From Paraburkholderia sp. D15 (GTDB taxonomy: Bacteria > Pseudomonadota > Gammaproteobacteria > Burkholderiales > Burkholderiaceae): DNA of 64,000 nt. Below the pieces are notes generated by a model, which ran no database searches, was not told the origin of the DNA, and saw only the letters and a list, made by a program, of their open reading frames with translations. A program made the position numbers and the translations under genes. The stretch is from assembly GCF_029910215.1 (NCBI RefSeq), contig NZ_CP110395.1, positions 1,860,001-1,924,000 of the forward strand, read 5' to 3'. This document shows, in pieces, positions 37,373 through 46,718 of this stretch; within the stretch, counting starts at the first letter, position 1; every line of letters begins with the position of its first letter.

Positions 37373-38563
37373 ATGTTCACCTCACATTCCTTCCCACCGC
37401 TAGTCATCCGTGGCCGCCCGTTACTGCCGATCGTCCAGGGCGGCATGGGCGTCGGCATTTCCGCGCATCGGCTGGCCGGTAGCGTCGCGCGTGAAGGGGC
37501 GATGGGCACCATCGCGAGCACCGACTTGCGGCATCATCATCGCGACCTGCTCGAGCAGTGCGGCGAGTCACCCGGCCGGACCACCCTGGAACGCGCGAAT
37601 CTCACCGCGCTGGCCCGCGAAATCCACGCCGCCAAAGCGCTCGCCGAAGGCCGCGGAATGATCGCCGTCAACGTGATGCGCGCCGTCAACGCACAGGCCG
37701 ATTACGTGCGCACCGCCTGCGAAAATGGCGCGGACGCGATCGTGATGGGCGCGGGCCTGCCGCTCGATCTACCCGACATGACGCAAGGCCATGACATCGC
37801 GCTGATTCCGATTCTGTCGGACAGCCGCGGCGTCGCGTTGATCCTGAAGAAGTGGATGAAGAAGGGGCGTCTGCCCGACGCGGTGGTGATCGAACATCCC
37901 GCGCACGCGGGCGGCCATCTCGGCGTCAACGATGTCGCCGGCATGCACGACGCGCGCTTCGACTTCCGCCGCATTCTCGACGAACTCGACGCGATGTTCG
38001 CGTCGCTCGGTCTGCAACGCAAGGACGTGCCGCTGATTCTCGCGGGCGGCATCAACAGCCACGACAAGGTGCGCGAGCTGCTGCAAGCCGGCGCGAGCGG
38101 CGTGCAGCTCGGTACGCCGTTCGCCGTCACCGAGGAAGGCGACGCGCATCCGAACTTCAAGCGCGTACTCGCCGAGGCGACGCCCGACGACATCGTCGAA
38201 TTCGTCAGCGTGACGGGCTTGCCCGCGCGCGCGGTGAAAACGCCATGGCTGATGCGCTATCTGCGTCACGAAAACAAGATCCGCGACAAACTCGGCGCGC
38301 TCAAGCACGCGTGCCCGACCGCGCTCGAATGCCTGAGCGCGTGCGGCTGGCGCGACGGCATCGAGAAGTTCGGCCATTTCTGCATCGACACGCGCCTTGC
38401 CGCGGCCCTGCGCGGCGATGTCGCGAACGGTCTGTTCTTCCGCGGCCGCGAGGCGTTGCCCTTCGGCACCGCGATTCGCAGCGTGCACGACCTCATCGAG
38501 CTGTTGCTGACCGGCGCGACGCGACCCGCTGTCGCAGGGCGCTGGGCGTTTTCCCTCGGTTGA
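37373..38563 (+). CDS. Nitronate monooxygenase-family flavoprotein
   Basis: The 396-aa TIM-barrel protein has PIVQGGMGVGISAHRLAGSV, IAVNVMRAVNAQADYVRTAC, VIEHPAHAGGHLGVNDV with the catalytic His, PLILAGGINSHDKVRELLQA, and GASGVQLGTPFAVTEEGDAH for FMN phosphate binding. It fits the 2-nitropropane dioxygenase/NMO family, which detoxifies nitronates such as propionate-3-nitronate. Some members are enoyl reductases, so the substrate is uncertain. It stands alone between an ABC-F terminator and OmpW. Confidence 0.85.
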   Translation: MFTSHSFPPLVIRGRPLLPIVQGGMGVGISAHRLAGSVAREGAMGTIASTDLRHHHRDLLEQCGESPGRTTLERANLTALAREIHAAKALAEGRGMIAVNVMRAVNAQADYVRTACENGADAIVMGAGLPLDLPDMTQGHDIALIPILSDSRGVALILKKWMKKGRLPDAVVIEHPAHAGGHLGVNDVAGMHDARFDFRRILDELDAMFASLGLQRKDVPLILAGGINSHDKVRELLQAGASGVQLGTPFAVTEEGDAHPNFKRVLAEATPDDIVEFVSVTGLPARAVKTPWLMRYLRHENKIRDKLGALKHACPTALECLSACGWRDGIEKFGHFCIDTRLAAALRGDVANGLFFRGREALPFGTAIRSVHDLIELLLTGATRPAVAGRWAFSLG

Positions 38564-38631
38564 TGCGTATCAACGCATCGGCCAGGGAGAACTTCGACAA
38601 TCCCCGCATGCAAACAACATCGGGGAAGCAG

Positions 38632-39288
38632 ATGAAGCTCTCACTCAGAAACGGTATCCGCACCGTCGCGTTCGCGGCGGGTCTGCTCGGCGCGGGCATG
38701 ATGGCGACGCAGGCGCACGCGGCCGGCGACGACGCCTTGAACGGCATCCACGCCGGCGACGTGCTGGTGCGTTTGCGCGCGATCAGCATCATGCCGAACG
38801 TGGGCACCAGCCAGACGCTGTCGACGCTCAACGTCGGCGTGAACAACGCGATCGTGCCGGAACTGGATCTGACGTACATGATCCGCGACTACCTGGGCGT
38901 CGAGTTGATTCTCGGCACGTCGCGGCATCAACTGACGTCGAGTCTCGGCAATCTCGGCGGCGTGAACGTGCTGCCGCCGACGCTGCTGCTGCAATACCAC
39001 TTCAATCACGCTGGGAAAATCCGGCCGTACGTCGGCGCGGGTCTGAACTACACGCTGTTCTACAACAACGGTCTGAACGCGGGCGGTGCGCCGATTTCGG
39101 TGAGCAATCACAGTTTCGGCCCGGCCTTGCAGGCGGGCGTGGACGTGCAGGTGACGAAGTCGCTATTCGTGAACGCGGACATCAAGAAGATCTGGATGCA
39201 TACCGATGCATCGCTCGGCGGCCAGTCGCTGGGACGGTTGAATATCGACCCGGTGGTAGTGGGTCTGGGCGTGGGGATGCGGTTCTGA
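38632..39288 (+). CDS. OmpW-family outer-membrane protein
   Basis: The 218-aa protein has a signal peptide (MKLSLRNGIRTVAFAAGLLG...TQAHAAGD). The OmpW features follow: HAGDVLVRLRAISIMPN, IVPELDLTYMIRDYLGVELI, PPTLLLQYHF, KIRPYVGAGLNYTLFY and the C-terminal VVVGLGVGMRF with a final Phe. OmpW forms an eight-stranded barrel with a hydrophobic channel. GGGGAAG precedes ATG 38632; an in-frame ATG at 38608 is less likely. Confidence 0.93.
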   Translation: MKLSLRNGIRTVAFAAGLLGAGMMATQAHAAGDDALNGIHAGDVLVRLRAISIMPNVGTSQTLSTLNVGVNNAIVPELDLTYMIRDYLGVELILGTSRHQLTSSLGNLGGVNVLPPTLLLQYHFNHAGKIRPYVGAGLNYTLFYNNGLNAGGAPISVSNHSFGPALQAGVDVQVTKSLFVNADIKKIWMHTDASLGGQSLGRLNIDPVVVGLGVGMRF

Positions 39289-39401
39289 CCGTCGTGTGAA
39301 TGTTGCTGGACGGGCGGGAAGGGTGGCACGAGCGCCACGGGCGGGACGTGCCCGATACGGCGTCCGGCGAATCGGGTCCGGCGCGCGAGCCGGACCGAAG
39401 C

Positions 39402-39605
39402 CTAGATCTTGTCGTACTTGAAACGCATCGCCGTGCCCTCTTGCTCGATGCGCACCCACACCGCGCGCTTTTCCTCGTCGCTCAGAAAGACCCAGTTCGA
39501 GACTTCGGCGGCGGTGCGGCCGCAGCCTTTGCAGACTTCGTCGAAAAGCGTGGAGCAGACGCCGATGCACGGGCTGTCGGGAAGAGCGTGGAGATTCGAA
39601 GCCAT
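39402..39605 (-). CDS. DUF1289 small Cys-rich protein
   Basis: The 67-aa protein holds the DUF1289 pattern PCIGVCSTLFDEVCKGCGRT. Its four cysteines may bind a metal or Fe-S cluster, followed by a basic C-terminal half (DEEKRAVWVRIEQ). Function is unknown. AAGGTTTCC on the minus strand lies ahead of the ATG. Confidence 0.85.
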   Translation of the reverse strand: MASNLHALPDSPCIGVCSTLFDEVCKGCGRTAAEVSNWVFLSDEEKRAVWVRIEQEGTAMRFKYDKI

Positions 39606-39771
39606 CGGAAACCTTGAGCGGAAAAGCGGAGTCCCGCTATGTTAACCGATGCGCGCCCCGTAGCTCGGCGAGGCGCGTGGACCTGGCCGGGGTCCACGTG
39701 CGTCTGGCAGCATCCGGCGGCGTTTGTGTCGCGCGCGCCGGCATCGCAACTCAACGCTCACCGCTCACCGC

Positions 39772-41214
39772 TCACCGCGCGATGCTGTACCCGATCCGCG
39801 CCATCCAGTGCTGCCGGTTGTTGTAGTCCAGCAGATCCTCGCCGTAGCCGTTGAAGTACCCGATCAACAGATACCCGCCCCACGCGCTGCCGAGCAGTTT
39901 GGCCAGCGGATACGTGAACTGCGTATCGACGCTGCCGTACCAGTGCTTGGTGCCCTTGCGCAGCGTCGTCGCGAGTTGCCAGCCGTCCGGGCTGCCGTAT
40001 TTGACCAGCAGGTCGACATAGCCGCGGTAATCGGCGATATCCGGATTGTTGCTCGTGCCGAGGTAGTAGTAGATGCGCGGCGACACCGTCAGATGGTTGG
40101 CCGTCAGATCGCCGAACTCCCATGTCGGCCGGATGAACGGCAGGTTGATGCTGCGCGAGTCGTTGCCGGCCTTGCCGTTCGATTCGTGCGCGAAACCGGC
40201 GGCGAAACCCATCCGCGTGAACCATGAACTCCGCCAGCCGGTGTCCGGCACGTAGTAGAACAGTTGCGGCGAGTAGGTGGTGTCGCGGAACGGGCGCGAA
40301 TCGGCGGAGAGGTCCCAGATCGACGTCTGCGTGTACGCGAAATACAGGTTGTCGGTGAAGGCCTTCGAGCGCAGATCGTCCGGGATTCGCAGACGGTACT
40401 TGAAGCTCAGCTGCAGCCGCGCGTTGGTGTCGCCGTTGTGCCCGGCGGCGAAGTACATCGGCTCGTAGTAGGACACGTGGGCGAGCACGCCGCGTCCGGT
40501 GGTGGAGAGCGAATCGCCGGGCGGCGACATCGCGTCGCCGTCCGGGCCGTCGACGCGCGCGGCTGTCGCCGCGGCCTGCGCGGGTGTGCTCGCGTGAGCC
40601 TCCGAGCGCTCGGCCTGGGCGATGGCGTCCTGCTGCGGGCCGCGATTGATCGCGACGAGCGCGGGCGATGCATCGAAACCGACCGGATCGATGCGCACCT
40701 CGCCGCGTGCCGTTTGCGGCCAGGGCGCGGCGAAATGCACCTTGCGGAACTGGCCGGGTCGCAGATGCAGCGTGTCGGGTACGCCCGGCTCGCGTTGCAG
40801 ATCGAGCGGCTGCGGCGATTGTTCGGCCGCGCTCAGCGTCACGCGTAACGTGGGGGGCACGGTGACGGTGAGCGGGCTGGCATCGTCGGCGGAATAGAGC
40901 AGGGTGATCTGCAGCGGTTCGTTGGCCGCGGCGACGCGCGCCGGCTGCAACATCGCAACGCTCGCGCAGGCCTCGCCGCTCCAGCCGCCCAGGGCGATGA
41001 ATGCGCACAGCAGGGCGGCGTGCGTGAAGCGCGCGGCACGCGCGGGAATCGAAGCGAGCGGCGGGCGCGCTGCGACTGCCTGGCGGGGCAGCAATCGGTG
41101 GATGGCGAGGTGACGCTGAGCGGGCGAAGGAGGGGGAACGAGAGAAGCGAGAGAAGCGAGAGAAGTGCGAGTAGTGCGGGAAGCAACACGGTCGAACGAA
41201 ACGGGCAGGCGCAT
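39772..41214 (-). CDS. pldA: Outer-membrane phospholipase A (OMPLA family)
   Basis: The C-terminal ~270 residues are an OMPLA barrel with SYYEPMYFAAGHNGD, FKYRLRIPDDL, FAYTQTSIWDLS, the active-site block GFAHESNGKAGNDSRSINLP (His, Ser and later Asn), and a terminal SIAR. OMPLA hydrolyses phospholipids in the outer membrane on dimerisation. Between the likely signal peptide (AALLCAFIALGGWSGEACAS) and the barrel is an extra ~190-residue region seen in betaproteobacterial forms. Start choice is uncertain: ATG 41214 gives 480 aa, but a leader of ~60 residues then precedes the signal peptide. The frame is open to 41526. Confidence 0.85.
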   Translation of the reverse strand: MRLPVSFDRVASRTTRTSLASLASLVPPPSPAQRHLAIHRLLPRQAVAARPPLASIPARAARFTHAALLCAFIALGGWSGEACASVAMLQPARVAAANEPLQITLLYSADDASPLTVTVPPTLRVTLSAAEQSPQPLDLQREPGVPDTLHLRPGQFRKVHFAAPWPQTARGEVRIDPVGFDASPALVAINRGPQQDAIAQAERSEAHASTPAQAAATAARVDGPDGDAMSPPGDSLSTTGRGVLAHVSYYEPMYFAAGHNGDTNARLQLSFKYRLRIPDDLRSKAFTDNLYFAYTQTSIWDLSADSRPFRDTTYSPQLFYYVPDTGWRSSWFTRMGFAAGFAHESNGKAGNDSRSINLPFIRPTWEFGDLTANHLTVSPRIYYYLGTSNNPDIADYRGYVDLLVKYGSPDGWQLATTLRKGTKHWYGSVDTQFTYPLAKLLGSAWGGYLLIGYFNGYGEDLLDYNNRQHWMARIGYSIAR

Positions 41215-41619
41215 GGGCGGGTGTCCAGGTAAGGCGGCAACGTCGACGGGCGAGATAGGCACGGCGTCGGACGGACTGACGGCGAGCGCACCGGCATCGA
41301 CCGCGCGGGAAAGCGCAGGAGGCCGCGAGCAATGCCGGAGGCGCGCGAAATGATGACGACGGAGACGGCACAAAAACGGCTGCCGCAACCATCCGGCAGC
41401 CGCGTCGAAACAAAAGGCACAGCAGAGGCACGACCACGACATGACCACGGCACGACGAGCGCGACCCCATCGCGATCGCTGCACGACAATCCCACGGCTC
41501 GCTGCGCGACCCAGGTCGATAAGCACGCTCGCTGGATCCGCAAGCTTGAGAATACTTACAAAATCACTGCATCGCCAGGTAGAGACGACACGCTCGATCC
41601 GGCATAGCCAGGCCTCGCC
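41215..41619. other. 405-bp region between mntH-type gene and pldA
   Basis: Both genes are on the minus strand and transcription enters from mntH. The pldA frame remains open through most of this stretch, but the encoded residues are Cys/Arg-rich and not convincing. Tandem GAGAAGCGA units lie just inside pldA (41143-41170). No separate gene is seen. Confidence 0.45.
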
Positions 41620-42924
41620 TCACCCGCCGACCGCTAACTGCCACAGCAGCGCGGCATTCAGCACGACGATGAACACGGCGGAGAACCACGCCAGTGCAAG
41701 CGGCATGCCGCGAACCCGCCAGCCGCGCATAAGCGTGGCGTCGGACGTATAGCGGATCAGCGGCACGACCGCGAGCGGCAGTTGCAGGCTCAGCACGACC
41801 TGGCTCGCCACCAGCAGCTGGTTCGAGCCGTGCGGACCGAACAGGCCGACCGCGACGAGCGCCGGTCCGATCGCCAGCGCGCGGGTCAGCAGCGCGCGTT
41901 GCCAGCGTGGCAGGCTGATCTGCAGGAAGCCTTCCATGACCGTTTGCCCCGCCAGCGTGCCGGTGACCGTCGCGCTCAATCCGCACGCGAGCAGCGCCGC
42001 CGCGAACAGGATGCCGGCCCAGTGCGTGCCGACGAGCGGCGCGATCAGGCGATGCGCATCGGCGAGATCGGTGACGTCGCGATGGCCGCTGCTGTAGAAC
42101 ACGGCCGCCGCGACGATCAGCAAGGCCGCGTTGATCACGAATGCGAACGCGAGCGAGCCGAAGGTATCGAGATTGACGACGCGCAGCGCGGCGCGGATCT
42201 GCGCGTCGCCGCCGTCCGGCGCGTGCTGCTTGACGAGCGCCGAGTGCAGATAGAGGTTGTGCGGCATCACCGTCGCGCCGACGATGCCCGCCGCCAGCCA
42301 CACCATGCCGGCGTTGCGCAGCAATTCGACGCTCGGCGCGGTGCCGGCCAGCGCGGCATGCCAGTCGGGCCGCGCGAGCGCCACCTGGATCACGAAGCAC
42401 AGCCCGACGAAGCCGATCAGCGCGGCGATCACCACTTCCAGTTTGCGGCCGCCGTTATGCTGAAGCGCGAGCAGCGCGAAGGTGCAGACCGCCGACATCA
42501 GCACGCCCACCGTCAACGACACGCCGAGCAGCAACTGCAGCGCGACCGCGCTGCCGACCACCTCGGCGACGTCGCAGGCGATGATCGCGACCTCGCTGGT
42601 CAGCCACAGCAGCAGGGTGCCGCGTGGGCTCGAGCGTTCGCGGCAGATCTGCGCGAGATCGCGCCCGGTGACCACGCCCAGGCGCGACGACAGCCATTGC
42701 ATCAGCATGCCCATCAGGCTCGCCAGCAGCACGATGCCGAGCAGGCGGTAGCCGTAGCCCGCGCCGGCCCCGAGCGCGGTCGCCCAGTTGCCCGGATCGA
42801 TATAACCGACGGCGATCAGCGCGCCCGCACCGACGAACGCGAACCAGCGCGCCGGACGCACGGGCCCGCCGCCGGGCAGACGCCGGCGCCGGTGCTCACG
42901 CATGGCGGAGGGATGGGTGTTCAT
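41620..42924 (-). CDS. Nramp-family divalent metal transporter (MntH type)
   Basis: The 434-aa protein has about 11 hydrophobic helices. It has the Nramp hallmarks D43-P-G-N46 in TM1 (GYIDPGNWATAL) and MPHNLYLHSALV in TM6, plus CDVAEVVGSAVALQLL and the consensus transport motif region GLSATVTGTLAGQTVMEGFL. It would bring in Mn2+ and possibly Fe2+ with protons across the inner membrane. The start may be 42924 or ATG 42903. No regulator or MntR/Fur site was identified. Confidence 0.92.
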   Translation of the reverse strand: MNTHPSAMREHRRRRLPGGGPVRPARWFAFVGAGALIAVGYIDPGNWATALGAGAGYGYRLLGIVLLASLMGMLMQWLSSRLGVVTGRDLAQICRERSSPRGTLLLWLTSEVAIIACDVAEVVGSAVALQLLLGVSLTVGVLMSAVCTFALLALQHNGGRKLEVVIAALIGFVGLCFVIQVALARPDWHAALAGTAPSVELLRNAGMVWLAAGIVGATVMPHNLYLHSALVKQHAPDGGDAQIRAALRVVNLDTFGSLAFAFVINAALLIVAAAVFYSSGHRDVTDLADAHRLIAPLVGTHWAGILFAAALLACGLSATVTGTLAGQTVMEGFLQISLPRWQRALLTRALAIGPALVAVGLFGPHGSNQLLVASQVVLSLQLPLAVVPLIRYTSDATLMRGWRVRGMPLALAWFSAVFIVVLNAALLWQLAVGG

Positions 42925-43225
42925 GAATGCCCGGGTTCGAGACTGCCTGATCGTGCAAGCCACGTGCCCGCCGCGCCGGCTGCGTGGCGCGGCGGATCGT
43001 TGCGTGTCGCGCGCATCGTCATCGTACTGATCGCGCGATGGCGTCGAGAGCTATTGTGCACCGTCGTGCGCGTGACCGTTTACGCGTGCCGCGAGCTTAG
43101 CCGGGCGGCATAAAAATCGACTGCATGGTCTATAAAACCGGAATGCGGATCGGGTCGCCGCGCACCGAGGCCGCATGAGTTTGACAACCAGCTGACAGCG
43201 CGGCGCGAGTCGGCTTTTTTTCGGG

Positions 43226-43253
43226 TAGACACGCGCGAATAACCCGCTAAAAT
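43226..43253 (+). promoter_or_regulatory. Sigma70-type promoter candidate for potFGHI
   Basis: TAGACA (43226-43231) and TAAAAT (43248-43253) are spaced by 16 bp. A hairpin CGGTAC-N10-GTACCG (43271-43292), a T8 run (43312-43319) and a GGCCGGC-ctga-GCCGGTC hairpin just before the potF ribosome site lie in the leader. The rest of the 507-bp gap (42925-43431) shows no gene. Confidence 0.45.
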
Positions 43254-43431
43254 TGCGGCCAATTTTCCAGCGGTACGGCTTGCGCTGTACCGTTTGCGCG
43301 ACAGCCCGGCATTTTTTTTGGTGCGCGCAATAATTAATGGTAGTTTTCGGGTTTTTCAGGGGAGCCGTGCGCGCGTTGCCGCGGCGTGGGTGAGGACGGC
43401 CGGCCTGAGCCGGTCAGGATCGGAGAACGGA

Positions 43432-44532
43432 ATGAAAAGACGGGTAGTGGGGCAGGTGGCGGCGCTGGTCTTGTGCGCGACGCCGTGGTTGACGGCCGCT
43501 GCGAAAGATACGCAGCTGAACGTGTATAACTGGTCCGATTACATCGCCAAGGACACCATTCCGAACTTCACGAAGCAGACCGGCGTCCAGGTCAAATACG
43601 ACAACTACGACAGCGACGACACGCTGCAAGCCAAACTGCTCACCGGCAACTCGGGTTACGACATCGTCGTGCCGACCAGCAACTATGCGGGCAAGCAGAT
43701 CGCGGCCGGCATCTTCGCGCCGCTCGACAAGTCGAAGCTGCCGAACCTCAAATACCTCGACCCGTCGCTGATGGCGCTGGTGGCCGGCGCCGATCCGGGC
43801 AACAAGTACACGGTGCCTTGGGCATACGGCACGACCGGCCTCGCGTACAACGTCACCAAGGCCCAGCAGATTCTCGGCAAGAACGTGCCGCTCGATAGCT
43901 GGGACGTGCTCTTCAAGCCGGAAAACATTTCGAAGCTGAAGGCCTGCGGCGTGTCCGTGCTCGACGCGCCGGACCAGATGTTCGCCGCCGCGCTGCATTA
44001 CATCGGCAAGGATCCGATGAGCACGAACCCGGCCGACTATCGCGCCGCGCTCGAGATGATGAAGAAGATCCGCCCGTACATCACGCAGTTCAATTCGTCG
44101 GGCTATATCAACGATCTGGTCGGCGGCGACGTGTGCTTCGCGTACGGCTGGTCGGGCGACGTCGTGATCGCCAAGCATCGCGCGGCCGAGGCGAAGAAGC
44201 CGTACAAGGTCGAGTACTACATTCCGAAGGGCGGCGCGCCGGTCTGGTTCGACGTGATGGCGATTCCGAAGGACGCGAAGAACAAGGAAGCCGCGCTCGA
44301 GTGGATCAACTACATCGAAACGCCGCAGGTGCATGCCGCGATCACCAACGCCGTCTACTACCCGAGCGCCAACCTCGAAGCGCGCAAGTACGTGGACAAG
44401 GACGTGGCGAACGATCCGGCCGTCTATCCGCCGCCTGAAGTCATCAAGACCCTGTTCCTGCTGAAGCCGCTGCCGCCGGAAATCCAGCGTCTGCAGACGC
44501 GGCTGTGGACCGAGTTCAAGTCCGGCCGCTGA
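43432..44532 (+). CDS. potF: Putrescine-binding periplasmic protein
   Basis: The 366-aa protein has a signal peptide (MKRRVVGQVAALVLCATPWL) and the PotD/PotF fold: LNVYNWSDYIAKDTIPNFTK, DIVVPTSNYAGKQIAAG, VPWAYGTTGLAYNV, DAPDQMFAAALHYIG and DVCFAYGWSGDV. Polyamine-binding aromatic/acidic residues (W in NWSDY, D in SGDV) are in place. It starts at ATG 43432 after CGGAGAACGG. Gene order F-G-H-I matches the E. coli putrescine importer, so putrescine is preferred over spermidine. Confidence 0.9.
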   Translation: MKRRVVGQVAALVLCATPWLTAAAKDTQLNVYNWSDYIAKDTIPNFTKQTGVQVKYDNYDSDDTLQAKLLTGNSGYDIVVPTSNYAGKQIAAGIFAPLDKSKLPNLKYLDPSLMALVAGADPGNKYTVPWAYGTTGLAYNVTKAQQILGKNVPLDSWDVLFKPENISKLKACGVSVLDAPDQMFAAALHYIGKDPMSTNPADYRAALEMMKKIRPYITQFNSSGYINDLVGGDVCFAYGWSGDVVIAKHRAAEAKKPYKVEYYIPKGGAPVWFDVMAIPKDAKNKEAALEWINYIETPQVHAAITNAVYYPSANLEARKYVDKDVANDPAVYPPPEVIKTLFLLKPLPPEIQRLQTRLWTEFKSGR

Positions 44533-44568
44533 TCCGCGGCTCGCGTGAACGGTTAGCGCATCATCAAG

Positions 44569-44594
44569 AAGCCCTCGGCGTCCACCGGGGGCTT
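44569..44594 (+). promoter_or_regulatory. Intra-operon hairpin between potF and potG
   Basis: The ten-base-pair stem AAGCCCTCGG / CCGGGGGCTT (with one T-G pair) has a six-nt loop and is followed by a weak T tract. It could protect potF mRNA or partly terminate transcription, letting the binding protein be made in excess. Confidence 0.5.
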
Positions 44595-44625
44595 TGTTCG
44601 TCAAACGCCGGAGTAAAGCATTGTG

Positions 44626-45792
44626 ATGAGTAGTGAGCAGTCGGGCGCACTGGCGGGAACCGCCGCGCCGTCTTTCAGTTCGAGCGCCGCGACGGATGCC
44701 GCCGCGGACCAGTTCGTCCAGATCGTCGATGTCGTCAAGAAGTTCGGCGAGACCGTGGCGGTCAAGGGCGTCAATCTGTCGGTGAAGAAGGGCGAGCTGT
44801 TCGCGCTGCTCGGCAGTTCCGGTTGCGGCAAGTCGACGCTGCTGCGCATGCTGGCCGGGCTGGAGAGCATCACCTCGGGCAAGATCCTGATCGACGGCGA
44901 GGACCTCGCGCAATTGCCGCCGTATCGCCGGCCGGTCAACATGATGTTCCAGTCGTACGCGCTGTTTCCGCACATGACCGTGGAGGCGAACGTCGCGTTC
45001 GGTCTGAAGCAGGAAGGCGTGCCGAAAGCCGAGCTGAAAGACCGCGTGCAGACCGCGCTCGAACTCGTGCAGATGGGCCGCTTCGCGAAGCGCAAGCCGC
45101 ATCAGCTGTCGGGCGGTCAGCAACAGCGCGTGGCGCTCGCCCGTTCGCTGGTCAAGCGGCCCAAGCTGCTGCTGCTCGACGAGCCGATGTCCGCGCTCGA
45201 CAAGCAGATCCGTCAGCGCACGCAGATCGAGCTGGTCAACATTCTCGACAAGGTCGGCGTGACCTGCATGATGGTCACGCACGATCAGGAAGAGGCGATG
45301 ACGATGGCGAGCCGCCTCGCGGTGATGAGCGAGGGCGAGATCGTGCAGCTCGGCACGCCGCATGAAGTGTACGAATTCCCGAACAGCCGTTTTTCGGCGG
45401 AGTTCATCGGCTCGACCAATCTGTTCGACGGCAACGTGGTCGAGGACGAACCCGATCACGTGTTCATCGACACGCCGGACCTGCCGTGCCGTCTTTACGT
45501 GAGCCACGGCATTACCGGTCCGCTCGGCATGCCGGTGACGATCTCGGTGCGGCCCGAGCGCATCGCGCTGACGCGCAAGCCGCCCGAGGGCGCGTACAAC
45601 TGGGGCAAGGGCGTCGTCACGAATATCGCGTACATGGGCGGCTATTCGCTCTATCACGTGAAGCTCGACGCAGGCAAAACGGTGATCGCCAACGTGACCA
45701 GTCTCGCGCTGACGGAGATCGATACGCCCACGTGGGGCGACGAAGTGTACGTGCGCTGGAGCGCATCGGCCGGTGTGGTGCTGACCTCATGA
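44626..45792 (+). CDS. potG: Putrescine ABC importer ATP-binding protein
   Basis: The 388-aa protein has Walker A GSSGCGKSTLLRMLAG, Q-loop VNMMFQSYALFPHMTV, signature LSGGQQQRVALAR, Walker B LLLLDEPMSALD and H-switch MMVTHDQEEAM. A C-terminal TOBE domain (ISVRPERIALTRKPPEGAYN) marks polyamine/CUT1-type ATPases. ATG 44626 is preferred to the GTG three bases earlier. The stop overlaps potH by ATGA. Confidence 0.92.
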   Translation: MSSEQSGALAGTAAPSFSSSAATDAAADQFVQIVDVVKKFGETVAVKGVNLSVKKGELFALLGSSGCGKSTLLRMLAGLESITSGKILIDGEDLAQLPPYRRPVNMMFQSYALFPHMTVEANVAFGLKQEGVPKAELKDRVQTALELVQMGRFAKRKPHQLSGGQQQRVALARSLVKRPKLLLLDEPMSALDKQIRQRTQIELVNILDKVGVTCMMVTHDQEEAMTMASRLAVMSEGEIVQLGTPHEVYEFPNSRFSAEFIGSTNLFDGNVVEDEPDHVFIDTPDLPCRLYVSHGITGPLGMPVTISVRPERIALTRKPPEGAYNWGKGVVTNIAYMGGYSLYHVKLDAGKTVIANVTSLALTEIDTPTWGDEVYVRWSASAGVVLTS

Positions 45793-46718
45793 AACGCTCG
45801 CTCCATTCCCTCGCCAACTGGCCGGTGCGGCGCTTCAATCTGACGGGCCGCACCGCCGTGGTGGCCGGGCCGTTCGTCTGGCTGCTGCTGTTTTTCCTCG
45901 TGCCGTTCCTGCTGGTCGTGAAGATCAGCTTCGCGGATCTGCAGCTCGGCATTCCGCCGTACACGGAGCTGTCGACATTCGCGGACGGCGCGATACACAT
46001 CACGCTCGATCTGTCGCATTACGCGTTTCTGCTGACCGACAGCCTGTATTTCGCGACCTATGTGAACTCGGTGGTGGTCGCCGCGATCTCGACGCTGTTG
46101 TGCCTGCTGATCGGGTATCCGATGGCGTATTACATCGCGCGATCGAATCCGGCGAGCCGCAATCTGTTGATGATGGCCGTGATGCTGCCGTTCTGGACGT
46201 CGTTCCTGATTCGCGTGTACGCGTGGATCGGCATTCTGAAGAACAACGGTTTGCTGAACAACTTCCTGATGTCGATCGGGCTGATTCATTCGCCGATCGA
46301 GCTGTATCACACGAACACGGCGGTTTATATCGGCATGGTGTATTCGTACCTGCCGTTTCTGGTGATGCCGCTGTACGCGCATCTGGTGAAGATGGACATG
46401 ACGCTGCTGGAAGCGGCGTACGACCTCGGTGCGAAGCCGTGGAAGGCGTTCTGGCAGATCACGCTGCCGCTGTCGAAGAACGGGATCATTGCCGGCTGTC
46501 TGCTGGTGTTCATTCCGGCGGTGGGCGAGTACGTGATTCCGGAACTGCTTGGCGGCGCGAATACGTTGATGATCGGCCGCGTGATGTGGAATGAGTTCTT
46601 CGACAATGCCGACTGGCCGATGGCCTCCGCGGTGACGTGTGCGATGGTGTTGTTGCTGCTGGTGCCGATGGCGTTTTTCCAGTACGCGCAGGCGAAGGCG
46701 ATGGAGGAAAGGCGCTGA
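45789..46718 (+). CDS. potH: Putrescine ABC importer permease
   Basis: The 309-aa protein has six hydrophobic segments and the EAA loop DMTLLEAAYDLGAKPWKAFWQITLPL. Translation is coupled to potG through ATGA and to potI through TGATG. It is one half of the inner-membrane channel. Confidence 0.92.
   Translation: MKRSLHSLANWPVRRFNLTGRTAVVAGPFVWLLLFFLVPFLLVVKISFADLQLGIPPYTELSTFADGAIHITLDLSHYAFLLTDSLYFATYVNSVVVAAISTLLCLLIGYPMAYYIARSNPASRNLLMMAVMLPFWTSFLIRVYAWIGILKNNGLLNNFLMSIGLIHSPIELYHTNTAVYIGMVYSYLPFLVMPLYAHLVKMDMTLLEAAYDLGAKPWKAFWQITLPLSKNGIIAGCLLVFIPAVGEYVIPELLGGANTLMIGRVMWNEFFDNADWPMASAVTCAMVLLLLVPMAFFQYAQAKAMEERR

Noticed and set aside
43261..43320. Small RNA ending in the T8 run upstream of potF
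   Set aside because: The sequence directly before the T run does not form a convincing terminator stem; kept only as leader structure.
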